A DNA stretch of 8,353 nucleotides from JBLNDG01 sp050261415. Lineage in GTDB: Bacteria > Bacillota > Clostridia > Lutisporales > Lutisporaceae. The position numbers and the translations under genes were made by a program. Of this stretch, positions 6,872 to 8,353 are shown in pieces (the first letter of the stretch is position 1; every line of letters starts with the position of its first letter). Location: positions 1 to 8,353 of the forward strand of contig JBLNDG010000077.1 of NCBI GenBank assembly GCA_050261415.1, in the 5' to 3' direction. Below the pieces are notes generated by a model. It saw only the letters and a program-made list of their open reading frames with translations. It searched no databases and had not been told where the DNA came from.

Positions 6872-6995
6872 ATGATTAATAAAGCAGTATGCACATTGCT
6901 ATTCAAAGTACAATAATTCACTATATAACAACCTTTCGATCCATAAATATTTACAAGAACCCACCTGAGTATGTAACAGACATATCAAGTTCAGC

Positions 6996-7034
6996 TTGAC
7001 AAAATCTGTATTCATGCTATTATTGACTTATAAT
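6996..7034 (+). promoter_or_regulatory. Promoter region of the GntR regulator gene
   Basis: TTGACA at 6996-7001 is followed after 16 nt by TATTAT (7018-7023) with a TGC just before it (extended -10). A perfect TATAAT lies slightly further on at 7029-7034 but without a good -35 at normal spacing. Either -10 could be used. Both place the start close to or inside the operator at 7035-7047, which predicts autorepression. A small inverted repeat, TCAAG/CTTGA (6985-6999), overlaps the -35. Confidence 0.65.
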
Positions 7035-7047
7035 ATTGCTCAACAAT
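7035..7047. promoter_or_regulatory. Third GntR-type operator, at regulator promoter
   Basis: ATTGCTCAACAAT differs from the perfect palindrome at 6753-6765, read on the other strand, at one position. The match extends to AATATTGYTCAACAATTT on both copies. It abuts the TATAAT at 7029-7034, so the same protein would repress its own gene. Confidence 0.7.
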
Positions 7048-7099
7048 TTTATATTTTTTAAGTATATATTTTGAATATAATTAGTAAAGAGGAGTTTTT

Positions 7100-7741
7100 A
7101 TGGCAAACCAGACAATGGAAGTATACGAATCAATAAAGAATAAAATACACAAAGGTGAGTATTCCCCTTCCGAAAGTCTTCGGGAACAAGATCTTGCTAA
7201 TCAGTACGGCGTCAGCCGAAACACAATAAAAAAGTCTTTATTGCTGCTTGAAAAGGAAGGACTTGTTACTATTGAAATGAATAAAGGGGCCAAAGTGAGA
7301 TCTTATTCATTGGAAGAAGTATTGGAATACCTGGAATTAAGAGCACATTTGGAAGGATTTATAATTCGCAGAGCTGTACCAGCTTTTTCTGAAGAGCAGA
7401 TATCCAAATTGGAAGAAATGCTTAAGATTATGAAAAAGCACTACGATAATAACGAATTAGTGCAATACTCGCAGTGCAACCTGGCTTTTCACCAAATAAT
7501 CTACGATGCTTGTCCAAACCGCACTGCTGTAGATATGACTGTCAATCTAAAAAACCAAATGCGTAAGTATAATACTAAAACGATTCTTATTCCAGGCAGG
7601 AGCAGTCAGTCTTATGCTGAGCATTCTGCAATTTTAGAAGCAATAAAGAACCGGGATGATGAATTAGCCGAAGCGCTTATGCTTCGCCATGTTAATAGTG
7701 TCCGTAGAATATTTCAGGAGAATTATTCACTCTTATTTTAA
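7100..7741 (+). CDS. GntR-family transcriptional regulator with FCD ligand domain
   Basis: This 213-residue protein is transcribed away from the operon it probably controls. Residues 6-67 are the GntR winged helix: a first helix with VYESIKNKIHKGEYSP, SLREQDLANQYGVSRNTIKKSL as the helix-turn-helix (26-47), and the wing GLVTIEMNKGAKV (54-66). Residues 72-205 are the all-helical FCD effector domain, with ELRAHLEGFIIRRA (79-92) and candidate metal or carboxylate ligands His131 (LAFH), His175 (AEH) and His197 (RHV). The position usually held by Asp four residues before the first His is Asn127. FCD regulators typically release DNA when a carboxylic or sugar acid binds, often the pathway substrate or an intermediate. 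The start at 7100 has AGAGGAG at 7088-7094, 5 nt away. Related palindromes at 6753-6778 and 7035-7047 support repression of the operon and of itself. Confidence 0.93.
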   Translation: MANQTMEVYESIKNKIHKGEYSPSESLREQDLANQYGVSRNTIKKSLLLLEKEGLVTIEMNKGAKVRSYSLEEVLEYLELRAHLEGFIIRRAVPAFSEEQISKLEEMLKIMKKHYDNNELVQYSQCNLAFHQIIYDACPNRTAVDMTVNLKNQMRKYNTKTILIPGRSSQSYAEHSAILEAIKNRDDELAEALMLRHVNSVRRIFQENYSLLF

Positions 7742-7767
7742 TTATTTAATTCAATTACAAAATATAA

Positions 7768-7804
7768 AATATCCAAAGCCTTGAATTTCAATGCTTTGGA
7801 TATT
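7768..7804. terminator. Bidirectional intrinsic terminator between convergent genes
   Basis: AATATCCAAAGC (7768-7779) pairs with GCTTTGGATATT (7793-7804) in a 12-bp perfect stem. The loop can form four more pairs (7781-7784 with 7788-7791). On the plus strand TTATTATTTT follows; on the minus strand a T-rich run also follows, so it can end both the GntR transcript and the convergent selenoprotein transcript. Confidence 0.85.
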
Positions 7805-7843
7805 ATTATTTTAAAACTTATTTACCTTTTTGCACCAAATATT

Positions 7844-8125
7844 CTAGCAGGTGCCCCTGGCTCCGTTTGCATATACTGTGAAGCCCTTCTGGAGCCATCC
7901 CTTATAATAGTCTATTTCAAAAAAGTTGACTACATCGGCGATTTCCCTTTCCACCGAGAAGGACTTCCCTCCTGCTTCCATCACCACATCATTACCCTCC
8001 GGTTCACCCTGAACCAGTCCAAAATATGGACCTGATCAGCCATAGCCCTGAAGAACGATCTTAAGTTTTTCTGCATTTAGCTTTTCAAACTCTGCAGCAG
8101 CTTTCTCCGTAATTCTTATTTCCAT
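7844..8125 (-). CDS. HesB/IscA-like selenoprotein (UGA-recoded)
   Basis: From ATG 8125 (AAAGGGAG at 8133-8140, 7 nt upstream) the frame runs 94 codons to TAG at 7844-7846, with a single in-frame TGA at codon 30 (8036-8038). Read as selenocysteine, it gives 93 residues beginning MEIRITEKAAAEF, the usual HesB/IscA opening. Then comes LQGYG-U-SGPYFGL (25-37), so U30 replaces the first conserved cysteine of the GCSG motif, and a C-terminal Cys93 ends the protein (ARGTC). A SECIS-like hairpin lies 26 nt after the UGA, and coding character continues on both sides of it. HesB-like selenoproteins are a known group in anaerobes. IscA-type proteins handle iron-sulfur clusters or iron, but the role of the Sec version is unknown; a redox or metal/chalcogen-binding role is possible. 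A nonsense-mutated pseudogene is the alternative, made unlikely by the position and the hairpin. The gene is transcribed alone, convergent with the GntR gene. Confidence 0.87.
7999..8017 (-). promoter_or_regulatory. Bacterial SECIS element (in-frame, downstream of UGA codon)
   Basis: On the minus strand CTGGTTCA pairs with TGAACCGG around a GGG loop (8007-8009): eight pairs, one of them U-G. The loop begins 26 nt after the UGA and has G in its first positions, both within the published bacterial SECIS model (16-37 nt, G among the first two loop bases). It would bind SelB and direct Sec insertion. A neighbouring 5-bp hairpin (8017-8031) is too close to the UGA to be the SECIS. Confidence 0.75.
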
Positions 8126-8152
8126 ATTGACACTCCCTTTTAAATACTACCC

Positions 8153-8169
8153 ATACCCCCATATGGTAT
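8153..8169. promoter_or_regulatory. CsoR/CstR-like operator palindrome
   Basis: On the minus strand ATACCATATGGGGGTAT lies at the predicted transcription start of the selenoprotein gene. ATACC...GGTAT arms flanking a G-tract resemble operators of the CsoR/RcnR/CstR family (ATACCC-N-GGGGTAT type), which sense copper, nickel or persulfides. No such regulator gene is in the window, so the assignment rests on motif shape only. Confidence 0.45.
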
Positions 8170-8175
8170 ATCTAT

Positions 8176-8204
8176 ATTATATGCCAAACGTCAGGTATAA
8201 TCAA
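8176..8204 (-). promoter_or_regulatory. Sigma-A promoter of the selenoprotein gene
   Basis: On the minus strand TTGATT (8199-8204) and a perfect TATAAT (8176-8181) are separated by 17 nt. Transcription would begin near 8169, about 44 nt upstream of the start codon and inside the CsoR-like palindrome. It allows the gene to be expressed separately from the tRNA genes upstream, after which T-rich runs (complement of about 8210-8237) may end tRNA transcription. Confidence 0.75.
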
Positions 8205-8237
8205 GAATAGTTTTTAAAAAAAAAGCCAAAAAATAAA

Positions 8238-8314
8238 TGGTGCGCCTGAAGGGAGTCGAACCCCCGGCACACGGATTAGAAGTCCGTTGCTCTATCCAAC
8301 TGAGCTACAGGCGC
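8238..8314 (-). tRNA. tRNA-Arg(TCT), CCA encoded
   Basis: A complete cloverleaf reads on the minus strand. The acceptor is GCGCCTG (8308-8314) with CAGGCGC (8242-8248). The D-stem is GCTC/GAGC. The anticodon stem ACGGA/TCCGT surrounds loop CTTCTAA, so the anticodon is TCT, reading AGA/AGG arginine codons. The variable loop has 5 nt, and the T-arm is GGGGG-TTCGACT-CCCTT. The discriminator is A, followed by encoded CCA (8238-8240). Confidence 0.97.
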
Positions 8315-8319
8315 ATGTT

Positions 8320-8353
8320 TGGAGCGGGTGAAGGGAATCGAACCCTCGCGATC
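8320..8353 (-). tRNA. 3' end of a tRNA, probably tRNA-Gly, cut by window edge
   Basis: The minus strand shows the T-arm (GAGGG-TTCGATT-CCCTT), acceptor 3' strand CACCCGC, discriminator T and encoded CCA (8320-8322). A CACCCGC acceptor with U at the discriminator position is typical of bacterial tRNA-Gly; the anticodon lies outside the window. It is 5 nt upstream of tRNA-Arg, so the two are likely co-transcribed. Confidence 0.85.

Noticed and set aside
8017..8031. Small hairpin GTCCA/TGGAC as SECIS
   Set aside because: Its loop is only 9 nt from the UGA, too close for a bacterial SECIS; the hairpin at 7999-8017 fits the spacing.
7781..8035. Plus-strand open frame antisense to the selenoprotein gene
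   Set aside because: No ribosome site, starts inside the terminator hairpin, and no protein family resemblance.
8036..8038. TGA as a nonsense mutation making a pseudogene
   Set aside because: The frame has no other lesion, the TGA sits at the conserved Cys/Sec position of the HesB motif and a SECIS-like hairpin follows at the right distance. Not fully excluded without knowing the host's Sec machinery.
8238..8314. tRNA-Arg as an integration site for a mobile element
   Set aside because: No integrase gene and no repeat of the tRNA 3' end is visible elsewhere in the window.
1..8353. CRISPR array, insertion sequence or defence system
   Set aside because: No regularly spaced repeats, no transposase or nuclease genes, and all genes are accounted for by transport, catabolism, regulation and the selenoprotein.

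Overview
The window looks like AT-rich chromosomal DNA of a Gram-positive, probably anaerobic, clostridial-type bacterium. This is an inference from strong GGAGG-type ribosome binding sites, consensus sigma-A promoters, a lipoprotein-type solute-binding protein, low-GC codon use, CCA-encoding tRNA genes and a UGA-recoded selenoprotein. No species can be named from the sequence alone.

Minus strand, right to left (6720 to 1): a six-gene co-directional cluster. A DUF6282/amidohydrolase-like metal hydrolase (5836-6720), a PIG-L-fold protein resembling the GalB-type hydratase rather than a deacetylase (5054-5782), and an RraA-fold HMG/CHA-type aldolase (4339-5040) come first. A TAXI-type TRAP solute-binding lipoprotein (3259-4263) and its fused DctQM permease (1208-3091) follow. 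After a gap holding a long strand-specific hairpin (1040-1110) comes an AEC-family transporter (1-935, running off the left edge). Together they suggest uptake of a carboxylate, hydrolytic opening, hydration and retro-aldol cleavage to pyruvate plus a second oxo-acid. The enzyme order matches the chemistry PDC (2-pyrone-4,6-dicarboxylate) to 4-oxalomesaconate to CHA to pyruvate plus oxaloacetate, with no ring-cleavage dioxygenase in view.

Control region (6721-7099): a divergent intergenic region between the cluster and a GntR/FCD regulator (7100-7741, plus strand). It holds a strong minus-strand promoter followed by two abutting 13-bp palindromes (consensus ATTGTTNAAYAAT) at the start of the operon transcript. 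A third copy abuts the regulator's own -10 element. This fits a ligand-released repressor controlling both the operon and itself.

Right end (7768-8353): a bidirectional terminator separates the regulator from a short minus-strand gene (7844-8125) that no conventional ORF caller would report whole. It is a HesB/IscA-like selenoprotein with an in-frame UGA at the position of the conserved GCSG cysteine and a well-placed bacterial SECIS hairpin. It has its own promoter and a CsoR/CstR-like palindrome. Upstream lie tRNA-Arg(TCT) and the 3' end of a probable tRNA-Gly.
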